DNA of 64,000 nt from Candidatus Rhodoblastus alkanivorans (GTDB lineage: Bacteria; Pseudomonadota; Alphaproteobacteria; Rhizobiales; Beijerinckiaceae). Of the stretch, positions 36,102-46,031 are shown in pieces. A program made the translations under genes and the position numbers. The notes beneath the pieces are model-generated. The model had not been told where the DNA came from, ran no database searches, and worked only from the letters and a program-made list of their open reading frames with translations. Location of the stretch: contig NZ_JAIVFP010000001.1 of the NCBI RefSeq assembly GCF_022760755.1, positions 2,770,001 through 2,834,000 on the forward strand. Direction: 5' to 3'. Every line of letters begins with the position of its first letter. The stretch's first letter is position 1.

Positions 36102-37169
36102 ATGACAACTATTGAATCGCCGGCGGTTTCCGCCGGGGGCGAAAGCCTTGACGCCTTTCTCACGACCTGGGCCGCCGCGGGCGAGGGACGCGACAATCTT
36201 GCGCGGACGATCGCCGGAATGGCGCAGGCGGGGATCGCCCTTTCGCAGATTATCGCGGGCGGACCGCTGAACGGGGCGCTGGGCTCGGAAGTCGGCGGCC
36301 AGAACGCGGACGGCGACAAGCAGCGTCAGCTCGACGTCATCGCCGACGGCCTGATCATCGACGCCCTGCGCAAGACGCCGACCGCCTATTACGCCTCCGA
36401 AGAGGAAGAGGCGATCCTCACCCTCGATCCGGCGGGCGAATACGCTGTCGCCTGCGACCCGCTCGACGGCTCGTCGAACATCGACTGCAACATGCCGATC
36501 GCCACGATCTTCGGCGTTTTCCGCGCGACGCCCGGCGACGCCACGGCGTCCTTCTTCCGCAAGGGAGAGGAGCAGGTCGCGGCCGGCTATGTCATCTACG
36601 GGCCGCAGACCGGCTTGCTGCTGACCCTCGGCGAAGGCGTCGCGCACTTCACCCTCGATCCGGCGACCCATCGCTTCATACTGGTTTCGCGCAACGTGCG
36701 CATTGCGCCCTCGACCCGCGAATATGCGATCAACGCCTCCAACTATCGCCATTGGCCGGATCCGATCCGCGCCTTCATCGATGATTGCGTCGAGGGCGAA
36801 GGCGGCCCGCACGGCAAGGACTTCAATATGCGCTGGCTCGCCTGCATGATCGGTGACGCCCACCGCATCTTCTCGCGCGGCGGCGTGTTCCTCTATCCCG
36901 GCGACGATCGCCCCGGCTATCAGCGCGGTCGCTTGCGGCTGCTGTATGAGGCCTTCCCGGTCGCCATGCTCGTTGAGCAGGCGGGCGGCGGCGCCACCGA
37001 CGGCGTCGAGCGCATCCTGTCGAAAAAGCTCGACAAGCTGCATCAGCGCACCCCGCTGGTGTTCGGCTCGATTGAAAAGGTCGCGCGAATCGCCAGCTAT
37101 TTCTCCGACGCTCATTTCGAACGCGCCCACTCCCCGCTGTTCGGCGAACGCGGACTGTTCCACAACTGA
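36102..37169 (+). CDS. cbbF: Fructose-1,6-/sedoheptulose-1,7-bisphosphatase, class I
   Basis: 355 residues. Metal and phosphate sites of class I FBPase are present: YYASEEEEAILTL, CDPLDGSSNIDCNMPIATIFGVF (the DPLDGSSN motif) and, near the C-terminus, RLRLLYEAFPVAMLVEQAGGGATDGVERIL. It splits fructose 1,6-bisphosphate and probably sedoheptulose 1,7-bisphosphate in the Calvin cycle. The first ATG (36096) sits too close to the ribosome site GGAGG; ATG 36102 has correct spacing. It is the first gene of the operon, 12 bp before cbbP. Confidence 0.93.
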   Translation: MTTIESPAVSAGGESLDAFLTTWAAAGEGRDNLARTIAGMAQAGIALSQIIAGGPLNGALGSEVGGQNADGDKQRQLDVIADGLIIDALRKTPTAYYASEEEEAILTLDPAGEYAVACDPLDGSSNIDCNMPIATIFGVFRATPGDATASFFRKGEEQVAAGYVIYGPQTGLLLTLGEGVAHFTLDPATHRFILVSRNVRIAPSTREYAINASNYRHWPDPIRAFIDDCVEGEGGPHGKDFNMRWLACMIGDAHRIFSRGGVFLYPGDDRPGYQRGRLRLLYEAFPVAMLVEQAGGGATDGVERILSKKLDKLHQRTPLVFGSIEKVARIASYFSDAHFERAHSPLFGERGLFHN

Positions 37170-37181
37170 GGACCGGCAAGA

Positions 37182-38057
37182 ATGTCCATCAAACATCCGA
37201 TCATCTCCGTCGTCGGCTCCTCGGGCGCGGGCACCAGCACGGTCAAGTTCACCTTTGACCAGATTTTCCGCCGCGAGGGCATCGTCGCGGCCTCGATCGA
37301 GGGCGACGCCTTCCATCGCTTCGACCGCGCCGAGATGAAGGCCGAAATGGCCAAACACCGCGACGCCAACGACCACACCTTCAGCCATTTCTCCGAAAGC
37401 GCCAATCTGCTCGAGGAGCTGGAGAGCTCGTTCAAGTCCTATGCGGACACCGGCAAGTGCCGCTCGCGCACCTATGTCCATGACGCCGAGGAAGCCGAAC
37501 ACCATGGCGTGCCTCCCGGCCATTTCACCGAATGGCGCGACATCGGAGAAAATTCCGACCTGCTGTTCTACGAAGGCCTGCACGGCGCGGTGAAGACCGA
37601 CAACATCAACGTCGCGGGCTACCCCGATCTCAAGATCGGCGTCGTGCCGGTGATCAATCTCGAATGGATCCAGAAGATCCACCGCGACCGCGCCTCCCGC
37701 GGCTATACGACGGAAGCGGTCACCGACACGATTTTGCGGCGCATGCACTCCTATGTGCATGTCATCTGCCCGCAATTCACCCATACCGACATCAATTTCC
37801 AGCGCGTGCCGGTGGTGGACACCTCCAACCCCTTCATCGCGCGCTGGATCCCGACGGCGGGCGAGTCTCTGGTGGTGATCCGCTTCAGGAATCCGAGCGG
37901 AATCGACTTCCCTTATCTGGTGTCTATGATCAATAACAGCTGGATGAGCCGCGCCAATTCCATCGTCATTCCCGGCGACAAACTGGACATCGCCATGCAG
38001 CTCATCCTGACGCCGATGATACTGCGCCTGACCGAGCGCAGCCGGCGCACAAAGTGA
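37182..38057 (+). CDS. cbbP: Phosphoribulokinase
   Basis: 291 residues, the length of octameric bacterial PRKs. P-loop [14 protein letters not shown] at residues 9-22, the [19 protein letters not shown] segment (substrate and catalytic Asp region) and [61 protein letters not shown] follow in order. It makes RuBP from ribulose 5-phosphate and ATP, the committed step that supplies both RuBisCO forms. Cotranscribed with cbbF and cbbT. Confidence 0.95.
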   Translation: MSIKHPIISVVGSSGAGTSTVKFTFDQIFRREGIVAASIEGDAFHRFDRAEMKAEMAKHRDANDHTFSHFSESANLLEELESSFKSYADTGKCRSRTYVHDAEEAEHHGVPPGHFTEWRDIGENSDLLFYEGLHGAVKTDNINVAGYPDLKIGVVPVINLEWIQKIHRDRASRGYTTEAVTDTILRRMHSYVHVICPQFTHTDINFQRVPVVDTSNPFIARWIPTAGESLVVIRFRNPSGIDFPYLVSMINNSWMSRANSIVIPGDKLDIAMQLILTPMILRLTERSRRTK

Positions 38058-38080
38058 ACCCTCTAGACAAGGATTTCGCG

Positions 38081-40096
38081 ATGAACGAGACAATGCTCGC
38101 GGAACGCGCTTCGGCGGCGGGCCCCTCCTTCGGCGACATGGCCAACGCCATCCGCGCGCTTGCCATGGACGCGGTGGAAAAGGCCAAATCGGGACATCCC
38201 GGCATGCCCATGGGCATGGCCGACGTCGCGACGGTGCTGTTCACCCGTTTCATGAAGCTCAACCCTGCCGATCCCGCCTGGCCCGACCGCGACCGTTTCG
38301 TGCTCTCGGCCGGGCACGGCTCGATGCTGCAATATGCTCTGCATTATCTCGTCGGCTATGCCGACATGCCGATCGAACAGCTGCAGAAATTCCGACAGCT
38401 CGGCAGCCACACCGCCGGCCATCCCGAATATGGCCACGCGCTCGGCATCGAGACCACCACCGGACCGCTCGGCCAGGGCATCGCCACCGCCGTCGGCATG
38501 GCGCTCGCCGAGCGCATGATGAACGCCCGCTATGGCGACGACCTCGTCGATCATTACACCTATGCGATAGCCGGCGACGGCTGTCTGATGGAGGGCCTTT
38601 CCCACGAGGCGATCGATCTCGCCGGCCATCTGAAGCTCGGCAAGCTGATCGTGCTGTGGGACGACAACCACATCTCGATCGACGGCTCGACCGATCTCTC
38701 GACCTCGACCGACCAGGTCGCGCGCTTCGCGGCTTGCGGCTGGAACACGATCCGCGTCAACGGCCATGACGAGAAGGAGATCGAGGCCGCGATCTCCAAG
38801 GCGCGCGCGCAAGGCGACAAGCCCTGGCTGATCGCCTGCAACACCATCATCGGTTATGGCGCGCCGACGCGCGCCGGCACCTCCAAGGCCCATGGCGAAG
38901 CCCTCGGCGCCGAGGAAATCGCCGGCGCCCGCGAAAAGCTCGACTGGCCCCACACGGCCTTCGTCGTGCCGGAGCCGGTGCTGATCGAATGGCGCAAGGT
39001 CGCCGCGCGCGGCGCCGCCGCCGAAGCGCAATGGAAGGCGCGCCTCGCCGCCACCCCCAAGGCGGCCGCCTTCAACGCCCAGGTCTCCGGCGAAGTTCCG
39101 GCCGCGGTTGACGCCGCGCTCAAAGAACTGATCGCCAAGCATGTCGCGGAGCGGCCGAAGATCGCCACCCGCAAGTCTTCGGAGATCGCGCTCGCGGCGA
39201 TCAATGGCGCCACTGACATCACGATCGGCGGCTCGGCCGACCTGACCCATTCCAACCTGACCATCACCAAGGGCATGGAATCGGTCAAGACCGGCGCCTT
39301 CGGCGGACGCTATATCCATTACGGCGTGCGCGAACATGGCATGGCCGCGGCGATGAACGGCATCGCGCTCCATGGCGGGTTCATCCCCTATGGCGGCACC
39401 TTCCTGGTGTTCTCCGATTACGCGCGCGGCGCGATCCGCCTGTCGGCGCTGATGGGCGTGCGGGTCGTCTATGTCCTGACCCATGATTCCATCGGCCTCG
39501 GCGAGGACGGCCCGACCCATCAGCCGGTCGAAACCGTCGCCGCCCTGCGCGCCATGCCCAATCTGCTCGTCTTCCGTCCCTGCGACGCGGTCGAGACGGC
39601 CGAGGCCTGGGCTGTGGCGCTTGCCGAAAAGAGGACGCCATCGGCGCTCGCCCTCAGCCGCCAGGGCCTTACCGCGCTGCGCACCGAAGATACGGGCGAG
39701 AACCTTACCGCCAAGGGCGCCTATGTCCTGCGCGAGACGGAAGGCCCGCGCGACGTGACCATTCTGGCGACCGGATCTGAAGTCGAGGTCGCGGTCGCCG
39801 CCGCCCATGAACTCGGCATGGTCGGGGTGAAGGCCGCCGTCGTCTCCATGCCCTGCTGGGAGCTGTTCGAGCGCCAGAGCGACGCCTATCAGCGCGAAGT
39901 TCTCGGAACCGCGCCGCGCGTCGGCGTCGAGGCGGCCCTGCGTTTCGGCTGGGACCGCTGGCTCGGCGAGCGCTCCGCCTTCATCGGCATGACGGGCTTC
40001 GGCGCCTCCGCGCCCGCGCCCGAACTTTACAAGCACTTCGGCATCACGGCGGAAGCCGTGGCCGCCGCCGCCCAATCCCTGATCTCGAAGGAGTGA
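38081..40096 (+). CDS. cbbT: Transketolase
   Basis: 671 residues. Thiamine-diphosphate motif [33 protein letters not shown]-terminal [18 protein letters not shown] and [23 protein letters not shown], and pyrimidine domain [44 protein letters not shown]. It shuttles two-carbon units in RuBP regeneration. I chose ATG 38081 (AAGGA 7 bp upstream); a GTG at 38054 overlapping the cbbP stop would add nine residues. Confidence 0.94.
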   Translation: MNETMLAERASAAGPSFGDMANAIRALAMDAVEKAKSGHPGMPMGMADVATVLFTRFMKLNPADPAWPDRDRFVLSAGHGSMLQYALHYLVGYADMPIEQLQKFRQLGSHTAGHPEYGHALGIETTTGPLGQGIATAVGMALAERMMNARYGDDLVDHYTYAIAGDGCLMEGLSHEAIDLAGHLKLGKLIVLWDDNHISIDGSTDLSTSTDQVARFAACGWNTIRVNGHDEKEIEAAISKARAQGDKPWLIACNTIIGYGAPTRAGTSKAHGEALGAEEIAGAREKLDWPHTAFVVPEPVLIEWRKVAARGAAAEAQWKARLAATPKAAAFNAQVSGEVPAAVDAALKELIAKHVAERPKIATRKSSEIALAAINGATDITIGGSADLTHSNLTITKGMESVKTGAFGGRYIHYGVREHGMAAAMNGIALHGGFIPYGGTFLVFSDYARGAIRLSALMGVRVVYVLTHDSIGLGEDGPTHQPVETVAALRAMPNLLVFRPCDAVETAEAWAVALAEKRTPSALALSRQGLTALRTEDTGENLTAKGAYVLRETEGPRDVTILATGSEVEVAVAAAHELGMVGVKAAVVSMPCWELFERQSDAYQREVLGTAPRVGVEAALRFGWDRWLGERSAFIGMTGFGASAPAPELYKHFGITAEAVAAAAQSLISKE

Positions 40097-40100
40097 CGTA

Positions 40101-41180
40101 ATGGCCCGGATCACGCTTAGACAATTGCTGGACAGCGCCGCCGAACAAAGCTACGGCGTTCCCGCTTTCAACGTGAACAATATGGAACAGGCCCTCGCCA
40201 TCATGGAGGCGGCCCGCGCGGTCAACGCGCCGGTCATCATCCAGGCGAGCCGCGGCGCCCGCGCCTATGCCGGCGACATCATGTTCTCGAAGATGATGGA
40301 AGCCCTTGAGGCGATGTATCCGGAAATTCCGCTCTGCATCCATCAGGACCACGGCGAGCGCGTCTCCACCTGCCTGTCGGCCATCCAGAACGGCTTCACC
40401 TCGGTGATGATGGACGGCTCGCTGATGGAGGACGGCAAGTCGCCCGCGACCTACGACTATAACGTCAACATCACCGCCGAAGTCGCCCGCCTCGCCCATA
40501 TGGTCGGCGCCTCGGTCGAAGGTGAACTCGGCTGCCTCGGCTCGCTCGAAACCGGCCATGGCGAAGCCGAGGACGGCCACGGCTTTGAAGGCAAGCTCGA
40601 CAGGGCGAGCCTGCTGACCGACCCCGACGAGGCCCAGCGCTTCGTCGCAGCGACCAAGGTGGACGCGCTCGCGGTGGCCATCGGCACGTCGCACGGCGCT
40701 TACAAGTTCACGAAAAAGCCGACCGCCGACGTCCTGGCGATCGACCGCATCGCGGAAATCCACGCCAAACTGCCGAACACCCATCTGGTCATGCACGGCT
40801 CCTCCTCGGTCCCGGAGGAATATCGCAATCTGTTCAACGAGAACGGCGGCGAAATGCGCGAGACCTATGGCGTGCCGGTCGAAGAGATCGTGCGCGGCAT
40901 CAAGTTCGGCGTGCGCAAGGTGAATATCGACACCGACCTGCGCCTCGCCGCGGCGGCGGAATTCCGTCGCGTCGCCAACAAGAACAAGTCGGAATTCGAC
41001 CCGCGCAAGTTCCTCAAGCCCGCAATGGACGCCATGAGCAAGGTCTGCCGCGACCGCTTCGAGGCTTTCGGCTGCGCCGGCAAGGCTCAAGCCATCAAGG
41101 TCAAGCCGATGGCCGAAATGGCCAAGCTCTACGCCGGCGGCGCGCTGGACCCGGTCATCCCGGTCAAGTCGGCGGCCTGA
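40101..41180 (+). CDS. cbbA: Class II fructose-bisphosphate aldolase
   Basis: 359 residues with the zinc-dependent aldolase motifs [41 protein letters not shown]-like [39 protein letters not shown] and [19 protein letters not shown]. The closest type is the cbbA/Calvin-cycle branch. It condenses triose phosphates (and erythrose 4-phosphate with DHAP). It begins 4 bp after cbbT. A terminator-like hairpin and a second strong hairpin follow, before cbbM. Confidence 0.94.
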   Translation: MARITLRQLLDSAAEQSYGVPAFNVNNMEQALAIMEAARAVNAPVIIQASRGARAYAGDIMFSKMMEALEAMYPEIPLCIHQDHGERVSTCLSAIQNGFTSVMMDGSLMEDGKSPATYDYNVNITAEVARLAHMVGASVEGELGCLGSLETGHGEAEDGHGFEGKLDRASLLTDPDEAQRFVAATKVDALAVAIGTSHGAYKFTKKPTADVLAIDRIAEIHAKLPNTHLVMHGSSSVPEEYRNLFNENGGEMRETYGVPVEEIVRGIKFGVRKVNIDTDLRLAAAAEFRRVANKNKSEFDPRKFLKPAMDAMSKVCRDRFEAFGCAGKAQAIKVKPMAEMAKLYAGGALDPVIPVKSAA

Positions 41181-41186
41181 TCCTTC

Positions 41187-41211
41187 CCGGCGCGGCAAAT
41201 GCGCCGGCTTT
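41187..41211 (+). terminator. Terminator-like hairpin between cbbA and cbbM
   Basis: CCGGCGC, a 7-base loop, GCGCCGG, then CTTTT. Being inside the operon it may terminate part of the transcripts or mark an RNA processing site. Confidence 0.55.
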
Positions 41212-41245
41212 TCTGCGACGCGAAACTTCTCGCTTCGTCCTAGCG

Positions 41246-41272
41246 GGCGACGCGCCGGGCCGGCGCGTCGCC
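41246..41272 (+). promoter_or_regulatory. Very stable hairpin upstream of cbbM
   Basis: GGCGACGCGCCG and CGGCGCGTCGCC form a perfect 12-bp stem around three bases, ending 64 bp before the cbbM start. There is no T run, so it looks like an RNA-stabilising or processing element rather than a terminator. Confidence 0.6.
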
Positions 41273-41336
41273 AACACTACCCACCGCCGTCTGGGGAGTC
41301 GGCGCAACTGCAACAACAACCACGCAGGAAGAAAAA

Positions 41337-42722
41337 ATGGACCAGTCAGCGCGCTACGCCAATCTGAACCTCAAGGAAGCCGATCTCATCGCCGACGGCA
41401 AGCATGTGCTCGTCGCCTACAAGATGAAGCCGAAGCCCGGCTTCGGGAACTATCTCGCCTCCGCCGCGCATTTCGCCGCGGAATCCTCGACCGGCACCAA
41501 TGTCGAGGTCTCGACCACCGACGATTTCACCCGTGGCGTCGATGCGCTGGTCTATGAGATCGACGAAGCCCAGGAGGTCATGAAGATCGCCTATCCGGTC
41601 GAACTGTTCGACCGCAACATCATCGACGGCCGCGCGATGATCGCCTCCTTCCTGACCCTGACCATCGGCAACAACCAGGGCATGGGCGACATCGAATACG
41701 GCAAGATGCACGATTTCTATGTGCCGCCGCAATATCTCCGCCTGTTCGACGGCCCCTCGACCACGATCAAGGATCTGTGGCGCGTGCTCGGCCGCCCGGT
41801 GGTCGACGGCGGCTTCATCGTCGGCACCATCATCAAGCCGAAGCTCGGCCTGCGCCCGCAGCCTTTCGCCGACGCCTGCTATGATTTCTGGCTGGGCGGC
41901 GATTTCATCAAGAACGACGAGCCCCAGGGCAACCAGACCTTCGCGCCGTTCAAGGAAGCGGTGCGCCTCGTCAATGACGCCATGGTCCGCGCCCAGGACA
42001 AGACCGGCCAGGCCAAGCTGTTCTCCTTCAACATCACCGCCGACGACTATCACGAGATGATCGCCCGCGGCGAATATATCCTGGAGACCTTCGGCCCCAA
42101 CGCCGATCATGTCGCCTTCCTGGTGGACGGCTATGTCGCTGGCCCGGCGGCGATCACCACCGCGCGCCGCCAGTTCCCCAAGCAGTACCTGCACTATCAC
42201 CGCGCCGGCCACGGCGCCGTGACCTCGCCGAATTCGAAGCGCGGCTATACCGCCTTCGTCCTGTCGAAAATGGCCCGCCTCCAGGGCGCTTCCGGCATCC
42301 ACACCGGCACCATGGGCTTCGGCAAGATGGAAGGCGAGGCGGCCGACAAGGACATGGCCTACATGATCACCCAGGACAGCGCGGACGGTCCGTTCTACCA
42401 TCAGGAATGGCTGGGAATGAACCCGACCACGCCGATCATCTCGGGCGGCATGAACGCCCTGCGCATGCCGGGCTTCTTCACCAATCTCGGCCACTCCAAC
42501 CTGATCATGACCGCGGGCGGCGGCGCCTTCGGCCATGTCGACGGCGGCGTGGCAGGCGCGACCTCGCTGCGTCAGGCGGAAATGTGCTGGCGCGCCGGCG
42601 CGGACCCGATCGAATTCGCCAAGGACCACCGCGAATTCGCCCGCGCCTTCGTCAGCTTCCCGCAGGACGCGGACAAGCTGTTCCCCGGCTGGCGCGACAG
42701 GCTCGGCCAGGCCGCGGCCTGA
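41337..42722 (+). CDS. cbbM: Form II ribulose-bisphosphate carboxylase
   Basis: 461 residues, the size and wording of form II RuBisCO. Active-site lysine in [14 protein letters not shown] (Lys167), the carbamylated lysine in [14 protein letters not shown] (Lys192) and loop 6 Lys in [11 protein letters not shown]; all key residues intact. Form II enzymes are dimers of large subunits, work best at high CO2 and low O2, and also serve as an electron sink under photoheterotrophy. A ribosome site (GGAAGAAAAA) precedes the ATG. It is flanked by strong hairpins. No cbbQ/cbbO activase genes are near; the activase here (CbbX) belongs to the red-type form I. Confidence 0.97.
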   Translation: MDQSARYANLNLKEADLIADGKHVLVAYKMKPKPGFGNYLASAAHFAAESSTGTNVEVSTTDDFTRGVDALVYEIDEAQEVMKIAYPVELFDRNIIDGRAMIASFLTLTIGNNQGMGDIEYGKMHDFYVPPQYLRLFDGPSTTIKDLWRVLGRPVVDGGFIVGTIIKPKLGLRPQPFADACYDFWLGGDFIKNDEPQGNQTFAPFKEAVRLVNDAMVRAQDKTGQAKLFSFNITADDYHEMIARGEYILETFGPNADHVAFLVDGYVAGPAAITTARRQFPKQYLHYHRAGHGAVTSPNSKRGYTAFVLSKMARLQGASGIHTGTMGFGKMEGEAADKDMAYMITQDSADGPFYHQEWLGMNPTTPIISGGMNALRMPGFFTNLGHSNLIMTAGGGAFGHVDGGVAGATSLRQAEMCWRAGADPIEFAKDHREFARAFVSFPQDADKLFPGWRDRLGQAAA

Positions 42723-42733
42723 CGCTTAAAAAA

Positions 42734-42757
42734 GGGCCGGCGGAACACCGCCGGCCC
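42734..42757 (+). promoter_or_regulatory. Stable hairpin directly after cbbM
   Basis: GGGCCGGCGG, loop AACA, CCGCCGGCCC: a perfect 10-bp stem 12 bp after the cbbM stop and without a T run. It probably protects the cbbM message from 3'-5' decay while allowing read-through into cbbE. Confidence 0.6.
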
Positions 42758-42777
42758 ATACAAAAAGGAGACGCCCC

Positions 42778-43485
42778 ATGACCGCCTTCGACCGCAGCAT
42801 CAAGATCGCGCCTTCGATCCTTTCCGCCGATTTCGCCAATTTCGGCGCGGAATGCCGCGCCATCGAGGCTCAGGGCGCGGATTGGGTCCATGTCGACGTG
42901 ATGGACGGCCATTACGTCCCCAACATCACTTTCGGCCCGGCGACCTGCGCCGCCATCCGCAAGCACATCAAGGGCGTGATGGACGTCCATCTGATGATCG
43001 CTCCGGTCGATCCCTATATCGAGGCCTTCGTCAAGGCGGGCTCGGACATCGTCACCGTCCACGCCGAGGCCGGTCCGCATCTCGACCGCTCGCTGCAGCT
43101 GGTGCGGTCCTTCGGCGCCAAGGCCGGCGTGTCGCTCAACCCCTCGACCCCCGCCTCGGCATTGGAATTCGTGCTCGACCGCATCGACCTCGTCCTGATC
43201 ATGACGGTCAATCCCGGCTTCGGCGGCCAGAGCTTCATTGAAAGCCAGGTCGAGAAGGTAAAACAGATCCGCGCCATGATCGGCGACCGCCCGATCCATA
43301 TCGAAATCGACGGCGGCATCACCCCCGAGACCGCGCCGCTGGTGACGGCGGCCGGCGCCGACGTGCTGGTCGCGGGCTCCGCCGTGTTCAAGGGCGGCTC
43401 GGTGGACAATCCGGAGGTCTACGGCCGCAACATCGCCGCCATCCGCGCGGCCGGCGAAGCGGCAAGGGTGAAGAACGCGGCGTGA
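42778..43485 (+). CDS. cbbE: Ribulose-phosphate 3-epimerase
   Basis: 235 residues of a TIM-barrel epimerase: IKIAPSILSADFANFGAECRAIEAQGADWVHVDVMDGHYVPNITFGP carries the substrate and metal residues, followed by MDVHLMIAPVDPYIEAF, MTVNPGFGGQSFIESQVEKV and IDGGITPETAPLVTAAGADVLVAGSAVF. It converts xylulose 5-phosphate to ribulose 5-phosphate for the cycle. Last gene of the operon, with a proper ribosome site (AAAGGAG). No terminator with a T run is visible after it. Confidence 0.94.
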   Translation: MTAFDRSIKIAPSILSADFANFGAECRAIEAQGADWVHVDVMDGHYVPNITFGPATCAAIRKHIKGVMDVHLMIAPVDPYIEAFVKAGSDIVTVHAEAGPHLDRSLQLVRSFGAKAGVSLNPSTPASALEFVLDRIDLVLIMTVNPGFGGQSFIESQVEKVKQIRAMIGDRPIHIEIDGGITPETAPLVTAAGADVLVAGSAVFKGGSVDNPEVYGRNIAAIRAAGEAARVKNAA

Positions 43486-43638
43486 CAATTTGCGGAAGCA
43501 GGCGTCGAAATGTTGCGCCTGTGCGACGACTGCGGTCGGCAGAGTCGATCGACGCGACCGCGAACACGTCGCGATCGCATATTTTCGGAACGGCGCGTTT
43601 TTCGTCCGTGAAAACCGCGCCGCCGTTTCAGTTCAGGC

Positions 43639-44067
43639 TCACCACCAGCCGGGACCCCAGCTGTTTCCCCTGCCGCGATCATAGCCATCGCCGTTGCCCC
43701 AGCCATTGCCACTCATGTCAGAGTCGCCGCCGAAGCTGAAGTTGCCCCGGGCATGGCCCCGTCCGGAGCCATAACCACGACCATAGCCGCGACCGTAATA
43801 ATCATCATCCCCGTAGCCATAGCCGCGGCCATAGCCCGGGCCGGGACCGTAGCCGGGGCCATAGGCGTAGCCGGGGCCATAAGCCGGCGGCGGAGGCGGT
43901 GCGCCGTAGCCAGCCGGCGGCGGCGGCGGGGGGGCCCAATTGGGGTTCTGCGCCTGGTGCTCCTGACCGGAATAAGGACCGGCCGGCGGAGGGGTTTGCT
44001 GGGCGAAGGCAGTGCTGGCTATGACGCCCGCGCCGAGGACGAGTCCCAGTCTGATCAAACTTTTCAT
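43639..44067 (-). CDS. Secreted Gly/Tyr/Pro-rich low-complexity protein
   Basis: 142 residues from ATG 44067 (ribosome site GGGAG 7 bp upstream), with a Sec signal peptide (MKSLIRLGLVLGAGVIASTAFA). The mature chain is proline-rich (PPPPPPAGYGAPPPPPAYGP), then GY-repeat rich (PGYGPGYGRGYGYGDDDYYGRGYGRGYG) and Gly/Asn-rich at the end. Such composition occurs in structural, coat or sulfur-globule-like envelope proteins, but there is no domain to prove any of these. It lies on the opposite strand between the two cbb operons. It is a real gene judging by signal peptide and ribosome site. Confidence 0.72.
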   Translation of the reverse strand: MKSLIRLGLVLGAGVIASTAFAQQTPPPAGPYSGQEHQAQNPNWAPPPPPPAGYGAPPPPPAYGPGYAYGPGYGPGPGYGRGYGYGDDDYYGRGYGRGYGSGRGHARGNFSFGGDSDMSGNGWGNGDGYDRGRGNSWGPGWW

Positions 44068-44807
44068 CTTTTTGCTCCCTAATACTTGTGTTTCGGGGTC
44101 GCGAACGCGGTCCCGCAATTGGGGCGGCTGAACGCCAGCGCCTTCGCGCCGCCACTTCCAAGTTCGCGCATTGGTCGGTCCTGGAAGAGGAACGCTCCAC
44201 GGAGCAAACATGAAAGGCGTAATCAGATCCGGGAATTGATCGAATCTGTCGTAGAATTGATTTGCCGAAGCCCAGGCGGATGGCAGGGACGCCACGCCAA
44301 GCGCGCTCGATTTGTCGCAGCAGTTAGAACTGAATGCCCGATAGGTTCCAGAGCGCCCGTTTCCGCGCTCGACTGATGCCGATTTATGTTGGAGCGACCG
44401 TTAACGATATTTTGTTTTGAAGTTCTATCGGTCGCTTATTTCGTACATTCGAATATTCCAATTATTGTAATGTAAGGCGGCCCGCGCGAATGTGTCAAGG
44501 GCAATCCGCGGGTTCAGACCGCTATTTCGAAAGAATCTCCGCTGCCGCCCAAGCCGGTCGGAATCTCGTTTCCGATCCAAATTTCGATGTTGCATCCAAG
44601 CGCTTTGCCCAAATTCTGCAAAGACGGGCTTTGGCGGCTTAAGCTTGAGCCGGGATTCTCCACATGCACGTCTCGTCTAAGTCAAATTCGGTGTTTCGCT
44701 CTTATCGCCATATCGCACTCCCTTGCCTTGGCGGTTCGCAGCCGATTTGCCGCTTCGAGCCACTTCCCGGCATCCCGGCAAAGGCGACAAGCATCTGACC
44801 TTACCGC
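44068..44807. other. 740-bp mostly non-coding region
   Basis: Holds the promoter region of the Gly/Tyr-rich gene, an AT-rich patch at about 44390-44475 with short inverted repeats (ACATT...AATGT), and a short minus-strand frame resembling the tail of an XRE regulator (listed separately). I see no intact gene. Confidence 0.5.
44514..44669 (-). pseudogene. Possible remnant of an XRE-type regulator
   Basis: A minus-strand GTG frame of 51 codons reading HVENPGSSLSRQSPSLQNLGKALGCNIEIWIG, which has the spacing and wording of the last helices of Cro/CI-type proteins (ExPGSSLS...L..LAKALG...I.I). A stop lies just upstream and no N-terminal helix-turn-helix can be joined. Most likely a decayed fragment; it may be chance. 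Confidence 0.3.
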
Positions 44808-45830
44808 TCACGCCCTCAACAGCACCTTCCCGATATTCCGCCGGTCCTGCAAAAAATGATGCGCCTGCGGGGCCTCGTCGAATTTGAAGACGCGGGCGAT
44901 TTTTGGTTTGATCGCGCCCTCGCGCCATAGCTCCAGCAATTGCTCGCCCCAGCCGCGGAGCGCGTCGATTTCGCTCCACATATGGCCGAGATTGACGCCG
45001 AACACGCCCTTGTTGTCGTTGATCAGCGCCATGGGATTGAATTGCAGCCAGGGCGTCGAGGCCAACATCCGCAACAGGCCGGGCAGGCTGCGTTCCTTGC
45101 CCGTCGCGGCGGAGGAAACGCCGAACATGCCGAGGCGCCCGGTCGGCGCCAGCAGCCGATAGCCCTTTTTGAACGAGTCGCCGCCAACCGCGTCGAGAAT
45201 GAGTTCGACGCCACCTCCACCGGTCATTTCACGCACGCGCTGTTCGAAATCCTCGGTGCGATAGTCGATCAGTTCGTCGACGCCGAGCGCACGCAATTCC
45301 GCATGCTTGATCGCGGAGGCCGTGCCGATTACGCGCGCGCCAATTTTTTTGGCGATCTGGGTCGCGGCAATGCCGACGCCGCCGCCGATGGAATGGATGA
45401 GAACCGTCTCGCCGGGCTTCAGCGCGCCCATGACGACGATGAGCTGCCAGGCGGTGAAATAATTGACGGGGATCGCCGCGCCCTCCTCCACCGACATGCC
45501 GTGGGGCCGGACAAAGGCCTGTTTGACGGGGACGCAGACCACATCCGCATAGCCGCCGAAACGGGTCATCGCCAACACGTCGCGCCCGATCCAGCCGGCA
45601 TCGACGCCGGCGCCGACCGCGTCGACGCGGCCGCTCACCTCGTAGCCAGGCACGACCGGCATGGGCGGAAGGTCGGGATAAATCCCAAGGCGGCCGAGAA
45701 CATCCGCGAAATTGACGCCGCTGGCCTCGACGCGAATCCGAAGTTCGCCGGCTTTCGGCTCGGGATCGGCGGCCTGTTTGACGACCAGGACTTCGGGCGC
45801 CCCGGCCTTTGTGATCCAAATCTGTCGCAT
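44808..45830 (-). CDS. Zinc-free MDR-family oxidoreductase (VAT-1-like)
   Basis: 340 residues of the medium-chain reductase family: GroES-like half (GVNFADVLGRLGIYPDLPPMPVVPGYEVSGRVDAVG) and Rossmann half (IHSIGGGVGIAATQIAKKIGARVIGTASAIKHAELRALGVDELIDY), with VAT-1/synaptic-vesicle-type wording (LDAVGGDSFKKGYRLLAPTGRLGMFG). Zinc ligands are missing. Likely an NADPH-dependent quinone or enone reductase. Its place between the two cbb operons has no obvious carbon-fixation reason; it shares direction with the carbonic anhydrase gene. Confidence 0.85.
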   Translation of the reverse strand: MRQIWITKAGAPEVLVVKQAADPEPKAGELRIRVEASGVNFADVLGRLGIYPDLPPMPVVPGYEVSGRVDAVGAGVDAGWIGRDVLAMTRFGGYADVVCVPVKQAFVRPHGMSVEEGAAIPVNYFTAWQLIVVMGALKPGETVLIHSIGGGVGIAATQIAKKIGARVIGTASAIKHAELRALGVDELIDYRTEDFEQRVREMTGGGGVELILDAVGGDSFKKGYRLLAPTGRLGMFGVSSAATGKERSLPGLLRMLASTPWLQFNPMALINDNKGVFGVNLGHMWSEIDALRGWGEQLLELWREGAIKPKIARVFKFDEAPQAHHFLQDRRNIGKVLLRA

Positions 45831-46031
45831 GATCGCACCCTTGGCGCACCCTTGCCCAGACGGACTTTACCACACCCGGGACGCGGATTTCTCGCCTCGT
45901 GGCCGAAATCCGACGCCTGGTTCCCGTTGGCGAAAGGCCCGGAACGGCGGACTGCCGTCATTGCCCGCCAGTCAAGGAACGGCACGAAGCCGTCATCCTT
46001 GACCCCGCCCGTGTTTTTCGGCCGCCCTTCA

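Noticed and set aside
44390-44475. AT-rich inverted repeats resembling the persulfide-sensor operators
   Set aside because: The symmetry is weak and there is no start codon of a supported gene at a suitable distance.
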